Assembly: GCA_002840565.1 (NCBI GenBank)
Contig: PHBK01000025.1
Location: 1 to 59,013, forward strand
Reading direction: 5' to 3'
Length of the DNA: 59,013 nt
Source of the DNA: Deltaproteobacteria bacterium HGW-Deltaproteobacteria-12
Lineage (GTDB): Bacteria > Desulfobacterota > Syntrophia > Syntrophales > Smithellaceae
This document shows, piece after piece, positions 1 through 7,871 of the stretch; within the stretch, counting starts at the first letter, position 1; every line of letters starts with the position of its first letter. Made by a program: the position numbers and the translations under genes. The notes beneath the pieces are model-generated. The model was given only the letters and a program-made list of their open reading frames with translations. It was not told where the DNA came from and ran no database searches.

Positions 1-3
1 CAT
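1..3 (-). CDS. 5' end of a gene running out of the window
   Basis: An ATG reads leftwards from position 3 and is preceded on the minus strand by a G-rich ribosome-binding-like stretch (TTTTGGGGGA). It lies 14 bases after the stop codon of the small 42-residue gene at 18-146, so the two could form a pair. Nothing of the protein itself is visible. The call rests only on the start codon and its upstream sequence. Confidence 0.35.
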
Positions 4-17
4 TCCCCCAAAATTAA

Positions 18-146
18 TTATTGAAATCTCTCAGCTTTCTGTTTACGATTATCTAAATGCCGCCTTTTATTAACAGCTAACTGCGGAAGGTGGGTTAATT
101 CCTGGTAGGTTTGTTCAGGTATCAGATCATTTATGCCATCTTTCAT
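18..146 (-). CDS. small 42-residue protein, unknown
   Basis: A short reading frame starts at the ATG at 146, directly behind a strong Shine-Dalgarno sequence (GAGAGGGGGAAAA). That is why this start is preferred over an upstream one at 263, which would run through the end of the neighbouring gene. The product is hydrophilic and basic towards its C-terminus (NKRRHLDNRKQK) with no membrane segment. The size, the basic tail and the close downstream start at position 3 would fit one half of a toxin-antitoxin-like pair, but I do not recognise the family. Confidence 0.4.
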   Translation of the reverse strand: MKDGINDLIPEQTYQELTHLPQLAVNKRRHLDNRKQKAERFQ

Positions 147-216
147 TTTTCCCCCTCTCTGTAATCGCTGTGAGCTGAGAATATATTGTGCACTTACCTT
201 ATACCAAATGAACGAA

Positions 217-1197
217 CTAGATTTTTGAAATATACCCCTGCTGCGTTTGTTTAGCCCAAGCAATCATTGCTTTCCGCGGCCATAGCATGGAATATTCCCG
301 CGGTATATATTTACCCTCCTCATAAAGCCTGAGCCTTGATTTGGATGTCGTAGTAGCCTGTAATATTTCATTATTTCCTATGCGATGCTGTAAGAAGAAT
401 GCACCGCCTTCTAAAGGTTGTAATCGAATATATGCATGGTGAGGACTGATATCAACCAATTGAGGATCATACAACCAACTGGTTGCCGTCACACCCACGA
501 TGTCTTTTCGCCGCTTTAGCAATTCAACGATTCGTAAGCACATTCTTTCATGCGCCTCTGCGTTCAGTTCGGCTATATACCGCTGATCGATATGCATCTG
601 TAGCCATGGACCATACCCTTTTATAACCAAATATCTGATAGGCGCGGTTATATCACCAAAATATAACAATGAATGTAACACGGTTCGCAAGCGAAACCGG
701 GAAAGCAAATCAACAATAAATGTGCCGCAGGGGATTGTTAAACCAAGAACAAAACGCACATCTTTACGGAAGAAATCAGCCGTTGGATCGTATGGTTCAT
801 CATCGGCGTTGGTGAGGAAGTCGGCCAGTCGGCCAACTGCATCCGGGTATAATTTCAGAATACTGTTTGGCAGATTCATTTTTTCAACTTGGACTGGCAA
901 ATGGCAAGCGAGTTTAGCTACCATTGCACGTTTAAGCGTAAGCTGTCTGTCTTTTGAAAGATTAGATGCCTGCCGCAAAAATATTTCTTCTACCCTCTTT
1001 ACCGGTAACCCAAAAACAGAAATCTTTGCAAACAGATCAATTTCCGATAAAATTTCAGACGTAATATTATCAAGTAATATTACCTGCTCTCTGGAAACAA
1101 CAGAAATTAGATCAGATAATTTCTGCCGCGTTTCTTTTGACATTAAAACATGATCAACTTCTTGCATTCTCACTGACTCAAATTGTCCTTGTTGCAT
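217..1197 (-). CDS. conserved-looking hypothetical protein, 326 aa
   Basis: I do not recognise this family. The frame is long, starts 15 bases after the stop of the deacetylase at 1213-2022 and is probably co-transcribed with it. Residues 1-100 look alpha-helical (many Leu, Ile, Glu, Lys). The second half is mixed alpha/beta with many aromatics (GYGPWLQMHI, ISPHHAYIRL). There is no signal peptide or clear membrane span. The weak upstream sequence GAGAGCG precedes the first ATG; in-frame ATGs at codons 11 and 19 are alternatives. Its place at the end of a polysaccharide operon suggests a role in glycan processing, by context only. Confidence 0.6.
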   Translation of the reverse strand: MQQGQFESVRMQEVDHVLMSKETRQKLSDLISVVSREQVILLDNITSEILSEIDLFAKISVFGLPVKRVEEIFLRQASNLSKDRQLTLKRAMVAKLACHLPVQVEKMNLPNSILKLYPDAVGRLADFLTNADDEPYDPTADFFRKDVRFVLGLTIPCGTFIVDLLSRFRLRTVLHSLLYFGDITAPIRYLVIKGYGPWLQMHIDQRYIAELNAEAHERMCLRIVELLKRRKDIVGVTATSWLYDPQLVDISPHHAYIRLQPLEGGAFFLQHRIGNNEILQATTTSKSRLRLYEEGKYIPREYSMLWPRKAMIAWAKQTQQGYISKI

Positions 1198-1212
1198 CGC
1201 TCTCTGGCGTGA

Positions 1213-2022
1213 TTACGGGAGCATGTTGAAGAGGCGCTTTTTCAAAGCTACGGCATACGGATGCCAGCGATAAGAACCAATAAGCTTTAGTGTGAATTCA
1301 AGCGACCAATCGCCAGGATCAACTTCCACTCTGCCGGTTACAAATTCTTCTTGTGTACCAAAAGATACTTTGGGATCAATCGTGAATACGCGAGAATAGC
1401 CCGCTTTACGGGCCATTGTAACGTGCCTTTTATCATAGCTTCCAAAAGGGAAGCTGTGCGTTAATGCTTCTTTGCCTGTTATATCTTCAATTATTTTTTT
1501 TGATACAGCGATCTCTTTATTAGCTTCGGCATCATTCATTTCGGTTAAACGCAGGTGATTTATTCCATGAGAACCTATAGCGGCTAAACCATATTCGCTT
1601 AACTTCTTTAATTGCGCAGCGGTAAGGACGTGTCCAACGCGCATGCGTTTTTGATCATCGCTTATCCATGTTGCTTCTTTTCCCAAATATGCAGTAGGAA
1701 TAAAAAAAGTTGCGGGAATGGCTTTTTGATTTAACACTGGCATGACGGTATCTATGGTTGAGGCAAAACCATCGTCGAAGGTCACAGCAGCATAGCGCTT
1801 GCCATCTTCGAGGTCCCTGATCGCATCGGTTGCCACTGGTGTTGTTAGCTTCAGCAACTTCTCCATTTGACGAACAAATGGTTTACTCTGTGCAGGTGTC
1901 ACACCATGGTACATTAAGACAACGCAAGTTCCCGGCATTGGGCTCTCGCGGAATAAAGCCATTATTTTTTTAAAGCCATGAAAAACTATGGCAATAATCA
2001 GTTTGACTAAGCGCTTTATCAA
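1213..2022 (-). CDS. polysaccharide deacetylase family protein
   Basis: NodB-homology deacetylase (carbohydrate esterase 4 type), a metal-dependent hydrolase that removes N- or O-acetyl groups from glycans. The CE4 motifs are visible: TFDDGF at residues 81-86 (catalytic and metal Asp), SHGINH at 151-156 (the two metal His) and FPFGSYD near 191-197. A hydrophobic N-terminus (residues 5-23) could be a membrane anchor. The length (269 aa) is typical. It overlaps the upstream pyruvyltransferase-like gene by 4 bases, so the two are translationally coupled. The substrate is unknown; modification of the exported polysaccharide is inferred. Confidence 0.88.
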   Translation of the reverse strand: MIKRLVKLIIAIVFHGFKKIMALFRESPMPGTCVVLMYHGVTPAQSKPFVRQMEKLLKLTTPVATDAIRDLEDGKRYAAVTFDDGFASTIDTVMPVLNQKAIPATFFIPTAYLGKEATWISDDQKRMRVGHVLTAAQLKKLSEYGLAAIGSHGINHLRLTEMNDAEANKEIAVSKKIIEDITGKEALTHSFPFGSYDKRHVTMARKAGYSRVFTIDPKVSFGTQEEFVTGRVEVDPGDWSLEFTLKLIGSYRWHPYAVALKKRLFNMLP

Positions 2023-3380
2023 CTTGCACTATCGCTTGAAATCGGTTTTCTTAATAATTGTGTGAAAGTTTTCTTGACCTGTGTCCTGGCAAAATTGATT
2101 TTCTGTGCAATTGGCGCCCTCTCGTGCTCTCGATTGCGATAAAGTTCCATTACACGATTGATAGCACCATCTAGATCAAGCGTTCGCGCATCAACAACCA
2201 TCTGTCCTAACCCAACACCATCGAAGAGTCCGCTGAATTTCTTGCTGTAGGCCACAGCCGCTGTCGGCACTTCTTGTGAAACTGCCGCAATACATGCATG
2301 CATCCGTGAACCGATAAAGAAATTGCAGCGCCCGATGATGCCCTTGATCTCGAATTGGTTATATTCTCCCGTGACCAGATACAACCTGTCCGCATATTTA
2401 CCTTTTAACGATTCATAAACCTGTCTTGATGTTTCGTTGTCGTTATAGACGTTCCCACTTTTCCCGAACGTATGAGGGATGAGAAAGATGCGTGACGTTG
2501 TTTCCTGCATGAGTCTCTCTATAAGTTTCAAAACAAAAGTTTTGTATTCAAAATTGAGCCCGAACATGTTCTTCCCCGTATAACCGCCATGAAACATCAG
2601 GCCATTGATATTTAGGCCGATGAATGCTTCGCCTGGTGTAAAATTCGACGGCGGATAAATTTCTATCTTAGATGGAATTATTGCCGGCATGGTAAAGGCA
2701 ACATCTGGGCAGAATTCGATTTGTTTATTTTCCTTTTTTTGCCCTAACATATTTCGGACAAGCTCGATACTGTCCCGATCACGCGAAAGCACTGTGTCCG
2801 CTCGCAGAATTATCCATCGAGCTATTGCTTTGGCTACCCATGAATTATAAGGTCCGTAGGTTTGCGGAAAAAGGACGAGCTTTTTCCCCAGCAGGATTAT
2901 GATAATTGTTGGAATGATACCGGAGATAAACTGACCAAGTCCATATATGTCACTGAAGCTGTCGCCACCGTGAATGTCACCGATAACATCGCAGTCGTAT
3001 AATTCACGCAAACGAGCGTTTGAATGAATAATTTTTTTCTTAATCCAACGCAATGGGATCACAAACGTAATACATGCCATGAAAAACAGGAAGAGTACAT
3101 GTTCCTGAATAAGGGCTTTAGGTGTAAGCCGGAGATTAATTATTTTTACATCAACTTCTTCACCCGCCAGAAATAGTCTTTCGTTAGTCTTTTCGGGATG
3201 TCCCATGAAAAAGGAAATCTTTGCTTCAGGAACAACATCTTTAACTAGCTTTATAAGTGAATAGGCTAATGCCGACACACCGCGGTTGTTTGTATTGAAG
3301 GGAGCACCCAGCAAGCATACTCTGAACGGCCTGTTCGCATTTTTTAAAGCTGCTGTTTTGTTCTTTTTATAAGCCGACAT
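2019..3380 (-). CDS. polysaccharide pyruvyl transferase family protein
   Basis: Resembles the PS_pyruv_trans (CsaB/WcaK-like) family, which adds pyruvate ketals to sugars or belongs to related GT-B-like enzymes. Supporting stretches are the N-terminal NTNNRGVSALAYSLI, DIHGGDSFSD, LFPQTYGPYN, a DTVLSRDRDS segment and the C-terminal FIGSRMHACIAAVSQEVPT, the usual 'GxRMH' signature. The protein has 453 aa and a hydrophobic patch around residues 90-110. It overlaps GT2 upstream by 14 bases and the deacetylase downstream by 4. The family is well supported; true pyruvyl transfer and the acceptor sugar are not. Confidence 0.82.
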   Translation of the reverse strand: MSAYKKNKTAALKNANRPFRVCLLGAPFNTNNRGVSALAYSLIKLVKDVVPEAKISFFMGHPEKTNERLFLAGEEVDVKIINLRLTPKALIQEHVLFLFFMACITFVIPLRWIKKKIIHSNARLRELYDCDVIGDIHGGDSFSDIYGLGQFISGIIPTIIIILLGKKLVLFPQTYGPYNSWVAKAIARWIILRADTVLSRDRDSIELVRNMLGQKKENKQIEFCPDVAFTMPAIIPSKIEIYPPSNFTPGEAFIGLNINGLMFHGGYTGKNMFGLNFEYKTFVLKLIERLMQETTSRIFLIPHTFGKSGNVYNDNETSRQVYESLKGKYADRLYLVTGEYNQFEIKGIIGRCNFFIGSRMHACIAAVSQEVPTAAVAYSKKFSGLFDGVGLGQMVVDARTLDLDGAINRVMELYRNREHERAPIAQKINFARTQVKKTFTQLLRKPISSDSAS

Positions 3381-4248
3381 CCGTTATCTTTCCTAATATT
3401 CTTGAATTCAGCAGTCTGCTGTAAAATTTTGCTTCTTCATCTGTAACCAGACGCTGCCTGCGCTGCAGGACTGTTTTTAAATAACCGTATAAAACCATAA
3501 TTCCACCGATTATAAATGGGCGACCTTTGATAATACGATGCAGGACTTTCAGCATGAAGAACATTTTACTTCCGCCGGTTAGGTAGTAAATTTCGCCGTG
3601 CATGGCATTTGTTTTCACAAAACCGATTCCGGAGCCCTCATTTTTCAGGTGATACATATGAAGATCAACAAAATGTTTTGTATGCCAACCCCGCATCTGG
3701 GCCCTGATTTCATCGACCGTATCCCAGCCCTTGGCGGCGATGAATCCGCCGATCTGGGTGAAACATGCTTTTCGTATGAATTTGCAGGCGCCGGCAGTGT
3801 GGTAAGCAGGCATCTTGACAGGCAGCCAGCCCTTGCCATGATTTTGCAGGTATATACCCGAACCTATTCCCAACTTCGGATCTTGAGCAAATTGCTGTAA
3901 CAGTTTTTCAAAATAATCGGGCGCAAAGCGCAGGTCACAATCAAGCTTGACCACGAAATCGAATTGACTATCCTTGATCAGATCATAGCCGCGATTAAAC
4001 GCATTGACGATTGGCGAGCCGGGCTGGCGCGCTGTATTGCGCTCTGTTTTAAGCACTTCGATCCAAGGGAATTGCTTTCGGTACGACTCGATTATTTCGG
4101 GTGTTTTGTCCGAAGAGCCGTCATCGACGATTATCCAGCGTGAAGGCTTTATTGTCTGATTGACGACGGAATTCAGTGTCTCTGTAATATATTTCTCCTC
4201 ATCTTTGACCGGAGAAACGAGAATGTAATTGGTTCCTTGTTTTATCAT
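3367..4248 (-). CDS. glycosyltransferase family 2
   Basis: A GT-A fold transferase. The N-terminal motif ILVSPVKDEEKYI and the WIIVDDGSSDKT stretch bind the nucleotide, and KLDCDLRFAP carries the DxD-type metal site. A hydrophobic stretch near residues 235-262 may associate with the membrane. Length 293 aa is usual. It begins the deacetylase/pyruvyltransferase operon; the region upstream holds a heptad repeat tract and the HicBA module. Donor and acceptor sugars cannot be deduced. Confidence 0.85.
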   Translation of the reverse strand: MIKQGTNYILVSPVKDEEKYITETLNSVVNQTIKPSRWIIVDDGSSDKTPEIIESYRKQFPWIEVLKTERNTARQPGSPIVNAFNRGYDLIKDSQFDFVVKLDCDLRFAPDYFEKLLQQFAQDPKLGIGSGIYLQNHGKGWLPVKMPAYHTAGACKFIRKACFTQIGGFIAAKGWDTVDEIRAQMRGWHTKHFVDLHMYHLKNEGSGIGFVKTNAMHGEIYYLTGGSKMFFMLKVLHRIIKGRPFIIGGIMVLYGYLKTVLQRRQRLVTDEEAKFYSRLLNSRILGKITDVGL

Positions 4249-4260
4249 TATTTAATTAAG

Positions 4261-4297
4261 GTTAAAGGTACAAGGTTAAAGGAGCAAGGATAAAAAC
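4261..4297 (+). repeat. heptad repeat tract 1
   Basis: A 37-base tract made of seven-base units of the type GTTAAAG, GTACAAG, GAGCAAG, GATAAAA. It lies between GT2 and the HicA gene and is followed at about 4300-4331 by a copy of the GC-rich palindrome CCCCCGCCAGCGGGGG. The same unit family recurs at eight further places up to 19.4 kb. Confidence 0.7.
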
Positions 4298-4354
4298 TAT
4301 ATCCACCCCCTGCCCCCGCCAGCGGGGGACAGTGCAAAGGCTAAAGGTGAGATT

Positions 4355-4606
4355 TTACTTGTCGAACAGTTTATTAATAAGTTCTTGTTTTGATAACTTC
4401 AGATATTCGGCAATATCGTTCAAAACGTTATTTAAAGTGCCTATCTTGATCGGCTGATGATCCGGAATGGTAATTCTATGTTCGGCCTGGTTATACGTTG
4501 AAACCAACCTGATATGGCTTCCCGTTTCTCTAACAATTTTGTATTTATATCTATTAAGTAGTTTTGCCAGTTCCCTGCCGGAGATATCCCTTGGTATTTT
4601 AGGCAT
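4355..4606 (-). CDS. hicA: HicA-type mRNA interferase (toxin)
   Basis: 83-residue HicA/YcfA-like protein. The dsRBD-like fold is indicated by SGRELAKLLNRY, then GSHIRL, which contains the catalytic His of the family (here His in TGSHI), and HRITIPDHQPIKIGTL. It is expected to cleave mRNA when freed from its HicB partner. The start at 4606 is chosen because it gives the canonical MPKIPRDISG N-terminus and overlaps the end of hicB by 8 bases. An upstream start would lie deep inside hicB. The gene order (antitoxin first) is the less common arrangement for HicAB but is well known. Confidence 0.87.
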   Translation of the reverse strand: MPKIPRDISGRELAKLLNRYKYKIVRETGSHIRLVSTYNQAEHRITIPDHQPIKIGTLNNVLNDIAEYLKLSKQELINKLFDK

Positions 4607-4817
4607 AGGCGAACATCTCATCACGAACAATGTGTAGCCGTATTATACCTGGAATTTCTTCTCTGGTATCAAAATGACATTCAAGTGCATCCTTAATATT
4701 ATCTTTCAGAATTTCGAAGGTATCACCTTGAACAAAAATGGATTGCCCGAGTGCCTTTGCATTATAGCCGCCTTCAGGATCTTCCTCTACAAGAAAAATC
4801 AATTCATTTGTTCTCAT
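4599..4817 (-). CDS. hicB: HicB-like antitoxin
   Basis: A 72-residue protein with the partial RNase H-like HicB fold: LIFLVEEDPEGGYNAKALGQSIFVQGDTF is the usual core (only parts quoted by families as 'GGY.A..' and 'GDT'). It is short and lacks an obvious C-terminal ribbon-helix-helix or HTH DNA-binding domain, so autoregulation may be missing or weak. A good ribosome-binding site (GAGGAGATA) precedes the ATG. The 8-base overlap with hicA suits coupled synthesis and neutralisation of the toxin. Confidence 0.83.
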   Translation of the reverse strand: MRTNELIFLVEEDPEGGYNAKALGQSIFVQGDTFEILKDNIKDALECHFDTREEIPGIIRLHIVRDEMFAYA

Positions 4818-4944
4818 AGTTATCTCCTCGTTATTTCCGCTTCAAAGCCCAATATTGAAAATGCTTGTATCTACAAAAGCTCTGTTATTTTTGATAACAA
4901 AACTGATTTTACAGATGTGACATTTTAAAGGTAATATTAAATAA

Positions 4945-5030
4945 AAACAAGGGCAAAGTAAATAGTAACGTGTAACGGGCTCAAGGATCAAGGCTCAAGA
5001 AAAAAGTAAATAGTAACGAGTAACGATTAA
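4945..5030 (+). repeat. heptad repeat tract 2
   Basis: Seven-base units (GTAAATA, GTAACGA, GATCAAG, GCTCAAG and variants) run with two small slips over about 85 bases between the HicBA and YoeB modules. The tract changes unit type in its middle from AGTAA-type to CAAGG-type and back without losing the period for long. Confidence 0.7.
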
Positions 5031-5064
5031 ATGGCTTTGTGATAGATTATACTTTTATTTTCTC

Positions 5065-5316
5065 TCAATAATGAAACCTGCACGAGATAATAATCAATTC
5101 GTCTTCTCGGTATTGGTAAACCAGTCGATGTTCATCATTAATTCTTCGTGACCAGAACCCGGATAACGATCCTCTAAGCGGCTCCGGTTTACCAATGCCG
5201 TTGAATGGATCGCGCAAGCTGTCTTTAATTAGCATATTAATGCGTTCGACAATTTTTCTGTCTACGCCTTGCCGGTAGGCATAATGTTCCCAGGCTTCTT
5301 TCGTGAAAGTGATCAT
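5065..5316 (-). CDS. yoeB: YoeB-family ribosome-dependent mRNA interferase (toxin)
   Basis: 83 residues, closely matching the known YoeB pattern from end to end, including KPEPL, GFWSRRI, EHRLVY and the C-terminal CRFHY. The residues equivalent to the catalytic set of E. coli YoeB are present: Glu45, Arg64, His82 and Tyr83. The toxin is expected to cleave mRNA in the ribosomal A site. Its start overlaps the stop of the antitoxin gene by 4 bases (ATGA), typical for this module type. Confidence 0.93.
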   Translation of the reverse strand: MITFTKEAWEHYAYRQGVDRKIVERINMLIKDSLRDPFNGIGKPEPLRGSLSGFWSRRINDEHRLVYQYREDELIIISCRFHY

Positions 5317-5546
5317 ATTTCCAGATCTTGAGATGATTTGGAAATAATTTCATAATTTTTAAGCTGATCGAGAGATCTGAATATGGATTCGCGATTCGAT
5401 GCCGTCGAGAGCAGATATTCCGTTTCGTCCATATCATCCAAAATGTTGATTTCGATCACTTTATCCTGGCTGAAAATACCTTTTAATCTTTCAATCAATC
5501 CTGAATCAAGATCGTTCAGGCGCAGGGTAAAATTTGCTTTTATCAT
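5313..5546 (-). CDS. antitoxin of the YoeB module
   Basis: 77-residue partner of YoeB. The C-terminal part DETEYLLSTASNRESIFRSL resembles the neutralising tail of YefM-type antitoxins. The N-terminal half (ANFTLRLNDLDSGLIERLKG) does not look like the usual Phd/YefM DNA-binding fold and may be a different strand-forming domain. It precedes the toxin with a 4-base overlap and is expected to bind YoeB and possibly repress the pair. Confidence 0.82.
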   Translation of the reverse strand: MIKANFTLRLNDLDSGLIERLKGIFSQDKVIEINILDDMDETEYLLSTASNRESIFRSLDQLKNYEIISKSSQDLEI

Positions 5547-5607
5547 CAGAACACCTCATTGTTGGCCCATAGAAAACAAATAAGTTTGTTTTTTATCTCA
5601 CTTTCAA

Positions 5608-5700
5608 TAAATAAAGTAAATAGTAAATTGTTATGAATCTTCAGGTCCCCCTTTGAAATCCACCCCAGCCCTCCTTTACAAAGGAGGGAGCCTCTCGCTT
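5608..5700. repeat. short heptad remnant plus CCCTCC/GGAGGG palindromic repeat
   Basis: Positions 5608-5625 hold a few AGTAAATAGTAA-type units. Positions 5645-5695 carry a palindromic intergenic repeat (CCCTCCTTTACAAAGGAGGG) of the same type as the tandem copies near 24.8 kb. An open frame of 69 codons through this stretch is repeat-derived and was not called. Confidence 0.65.
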
Positions 5701-5781
5701 TAGCGCGAATCCGCCGGCGGAGGACAAGAAAAGAGACATTTCCCGATTTCGACACAATGGCTCCGCGTGACTGAAGTCTTT

Positions 5782-6642
5782 TTACGAACTTTTAAATTTT
5801 GCCCTTATAATTTTACTTTTTAATTGAAACCAATGCATCCAGTCATACCCACCTTCAAGTTTGGCTTGGAAAAAGGCCAGATCGTCGCGGGAGTTTATCG
5901 GCAGCCGCTTCATAAAGCATATCGGATCTTTAGCGGATGCACGGCCAATTCTTGTACTTACCCCGAATTTGTAGCCGCCGGCAATAAGTGTGTCGGTAAG
6001 GCACTTAGTAAAATCATTATCCTCTTCAGGAAAAGCGAAAGGATAGGAAAAGGATTCGGCAGGCGCACCTATTCTTTGTTCGATAATCTGTCTGGAGTGT
6101 TCGATTTCATGCCTTACATCGGCCCTGTTGCTGTCTCTGAGCTGCGGGTGGCTTGCAGTGTGCGAACCGAATGATATGCCCTGTTTGTGGAGGAGAGTTA
6201 TCTCGCCCCAGCTGAGGTGGTCTTTGCCGTCCAATTTTTTGTGATGGTTGTTGATATAATCCGTGGGTAGAAAAACAGTAGCTGTAAATCCATACTTTTG
6301 AAGTATGGGAAAGGCATTGATGTAAAAATCCCTGAACCCATCATCAAAGGTAATTACCGCATATTTTGCGTGATCGTCTTTTACAGCACGTCCATAAATA
6401 ATTTCTGCTGCCCGGCCAAGGGTTAAAACCTGATAATTATTATCTTGAAGAAACTTCAGTTGTGCAGCGAATATTTCCGGTGTTGTATTAAGCCAGAAAT
6501 ACGGGTGTGTTTCGGTCTCCGGTTCGCTGCTGATGCTGTGATACATCAGAATGGGAATGACCGCTCCACCCTCATGATGCCTCCTCCGGGCCAGCGGAGC
6601 AAAAAACAGTGTCGAAAGGTATCTATCGAGCAGATGAATCAC
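5782..6642 (-). CDS. polysaccharide deacetylase family protein
   Basis: Second stand-alone CE4/NodB deacetylase (286 aa). ILMYHSIS near residue 31, TFDDGF at 98-103, SHTASH at 160-165 and SYPFAFPEE near 199 are the standard motifs with intact Asp and His ligands. The start codon is a GTG that overlaps the stop of the upstream GT4 gene (GTGA), so the gene is translationally coupled. No signal peptide is evident. It is not a close copy of the deacetylase at 1213-2022. Substrate unknown; de-N-acetylation of the polymer or a lipid-linked intermediate is inferred. Confidence 0.88.
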   Translation of the reverse strand: MIHLLDRYLSTLFFAPLARRRHHEGGAVIPILMYHSISSEPETETHPYFWLNTTPEIFAAQLKFLQDNNYQVLTLGRAAEIIYGRAVKDDHAKYAVITFDDGFRDFYINAFPILQKYGFTATVFLPTDYINNHHKKLDGKDHLSWGEITLLHKQGISFGSHTASHPQLRDSNRADVRHEIEHSRQIIEQRIGAPAESFSYPFAFPEEDNDFTKCLTDTLIAGGYKFGVSTRIGRASAKDPICFMKRLPINSRDDLAFFQAKLEGGYDWMHWFQLKSKIIRAKFKSS

Positions 6643-7853
6643 GAATGGCCTGTTGTTCTCTTAGAGGACACTTGATCGATGATTTTATAATAATCTTCTT
6701 TTACACAACTCCAGCCATGTGACTCCAGAAATATATTGGCGTTATCTACAAGACGGTTTCTTTCCGCATTGTCTTTACAAAGAGCAATGATTTTCTCTGC
6801 AAGGTCCTTCTCATCCTCCGGCTGGAAGAATTTCACCATGCCGTCATTGTAATAATATCTGTGGGCGGTTGTTCCGGAAATAACTATCGGAATGCCCAGT
6901 GTCATGTATTCCAGTGATTTCATGCTCAAAGCTTCATCCGAAAATACCGCAGCCTTCGTCGGTACTATGCCCATTTCCGCTTTCTTCAATATTTCCGGCA
7001 GTTCATAAAAGGGAACGGAACCTTGGAAATGAACACAATCATCAAGGCCCAGTTCTTTCGCCAGACTGATCATTGTGCTGTATAATCTGCCGCCGCCATA
7101 AAGATATAATTGTATCTGAGGCATCTGCCGTTTGACCAGCGGCATCGCTTTGATCAGTGTGTCCACTCCAAAGTGCTCCTCGAATGAACCATGGTAAAAC
7201 AGGATGCGGGCTTCCGCCAATTGCGGCTTCCGGGCCGTGGATAACTGGAAAAGATTCTCATCCGGAACGTTCATCATGGTCGAAAACTTCTTCCCCTGAT
7301 TGATGCGCAAAGCCAACTTGTCCCGCCAGATATCCGTCACGGTAATAACGTGGTCGGCAAATTTTGCCGATAGACGTTCAAACCATTTCAATAAACGTAT
7401 GATCGGCTTGTTTTCCGGAACATTAAGCTTGCGCATAAAAAGCTCCGGACCGATATCATGGATGTCGAGTATGATGCCGGCGCCCAGCAGCTTCGGAATA
7501 ATTGCGGTAAATACAATAATATCCGGCGGCGAGGTCACATGGACAACATCGTATCTATTCTTCAAACCAAGATACGACATGACGAAAAAGGCCTTTATGC
7601 AGAAGAAGGCCAGGCGCAGGAAATAGAGGAAGGCCTTTTGTTCCTGGGCAGGCCTAGACTGAATAAAGAACATATTCAGGCCTTCATATGACTGAATAAC
7701 TTTATCATCCTGAGCTTTACGCAGGCAGATAATATCGACTTCAAAACCCTTATCCTGCAGGGCCTTCGCTTCCCGGTACAATATGGCGCTGCCCTGGAAA
7801 CGCATATAATAGAGCATGCATGCTCGTTTTTTTCTGTTTTTTATTTTTTCCAC
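6639..7853 (-). CDS. glycosyltransferase family 4 (copy 1 of a near-identical pair)
   Basis: GT-B fold retaining glycosyltransferase. The C-terminal domain has LFYHGSFEEHFGVDTLI, a GGGRLY turn and the EX7E motif (EALSMKSLE) that binds the donor nucleotide-sugar. The start is a GTG at 7853. From about residue 92 (FFVMSYLGLKNRYD) to the end the protein is almost identical to the C-terminal domain of the 710-residue fusion at 11777-13909, with about ten substitutions by eye, while the first 90 residues are clearly more divergent. That mosaic pattern points to gene conversion or a recent duplication. The substrate is not known. Confidence 0.9.
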   Translation of the reverse strand: MEKIKNRKKRACMLYYMRFQGSAILYREAKALQDKGFEVDIICLRKAQDDKVIQSYEGLNMFFIQSRPAQEQKAFLYFLRLAFFCIKAFFVMSYLGLKNRYDVVHVTSPPDIIVFTAIIPKLLGAGIILDIHDIGPELFMRKLNVPENKPIIRLLKWFERLSAKFADHVITVTDIWRDKLALRINQGKKFSTMMNVPDENLFQLSTARKPQLAEARILFYHGSFEEHFGVDTLIKAMPLVKRQMPQIQLYLYGGGRLYSTMISLAKELGLDDCVHFQGSVPFYELPEILKKAEMGIVPTKAAVFSDEALSMKSLEYMTLGIPIVISGTTAHRYYYNDGMVKFFQPEDEKDLAEKIIALCKDNAERNRLVDNANIFLESHGWSCVKEDYYKIIDQVSSKRTTGHS

Positions 7854-7871
7854 AAAAGATTACCTATTTCA

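Noticed and set aside
5546..5755. 69-codon frame downstream of the deacetylase
   Set aside because: Runs through the CCCTCC/GGAGGG palindromic repeat and has no ribosome-binding site.
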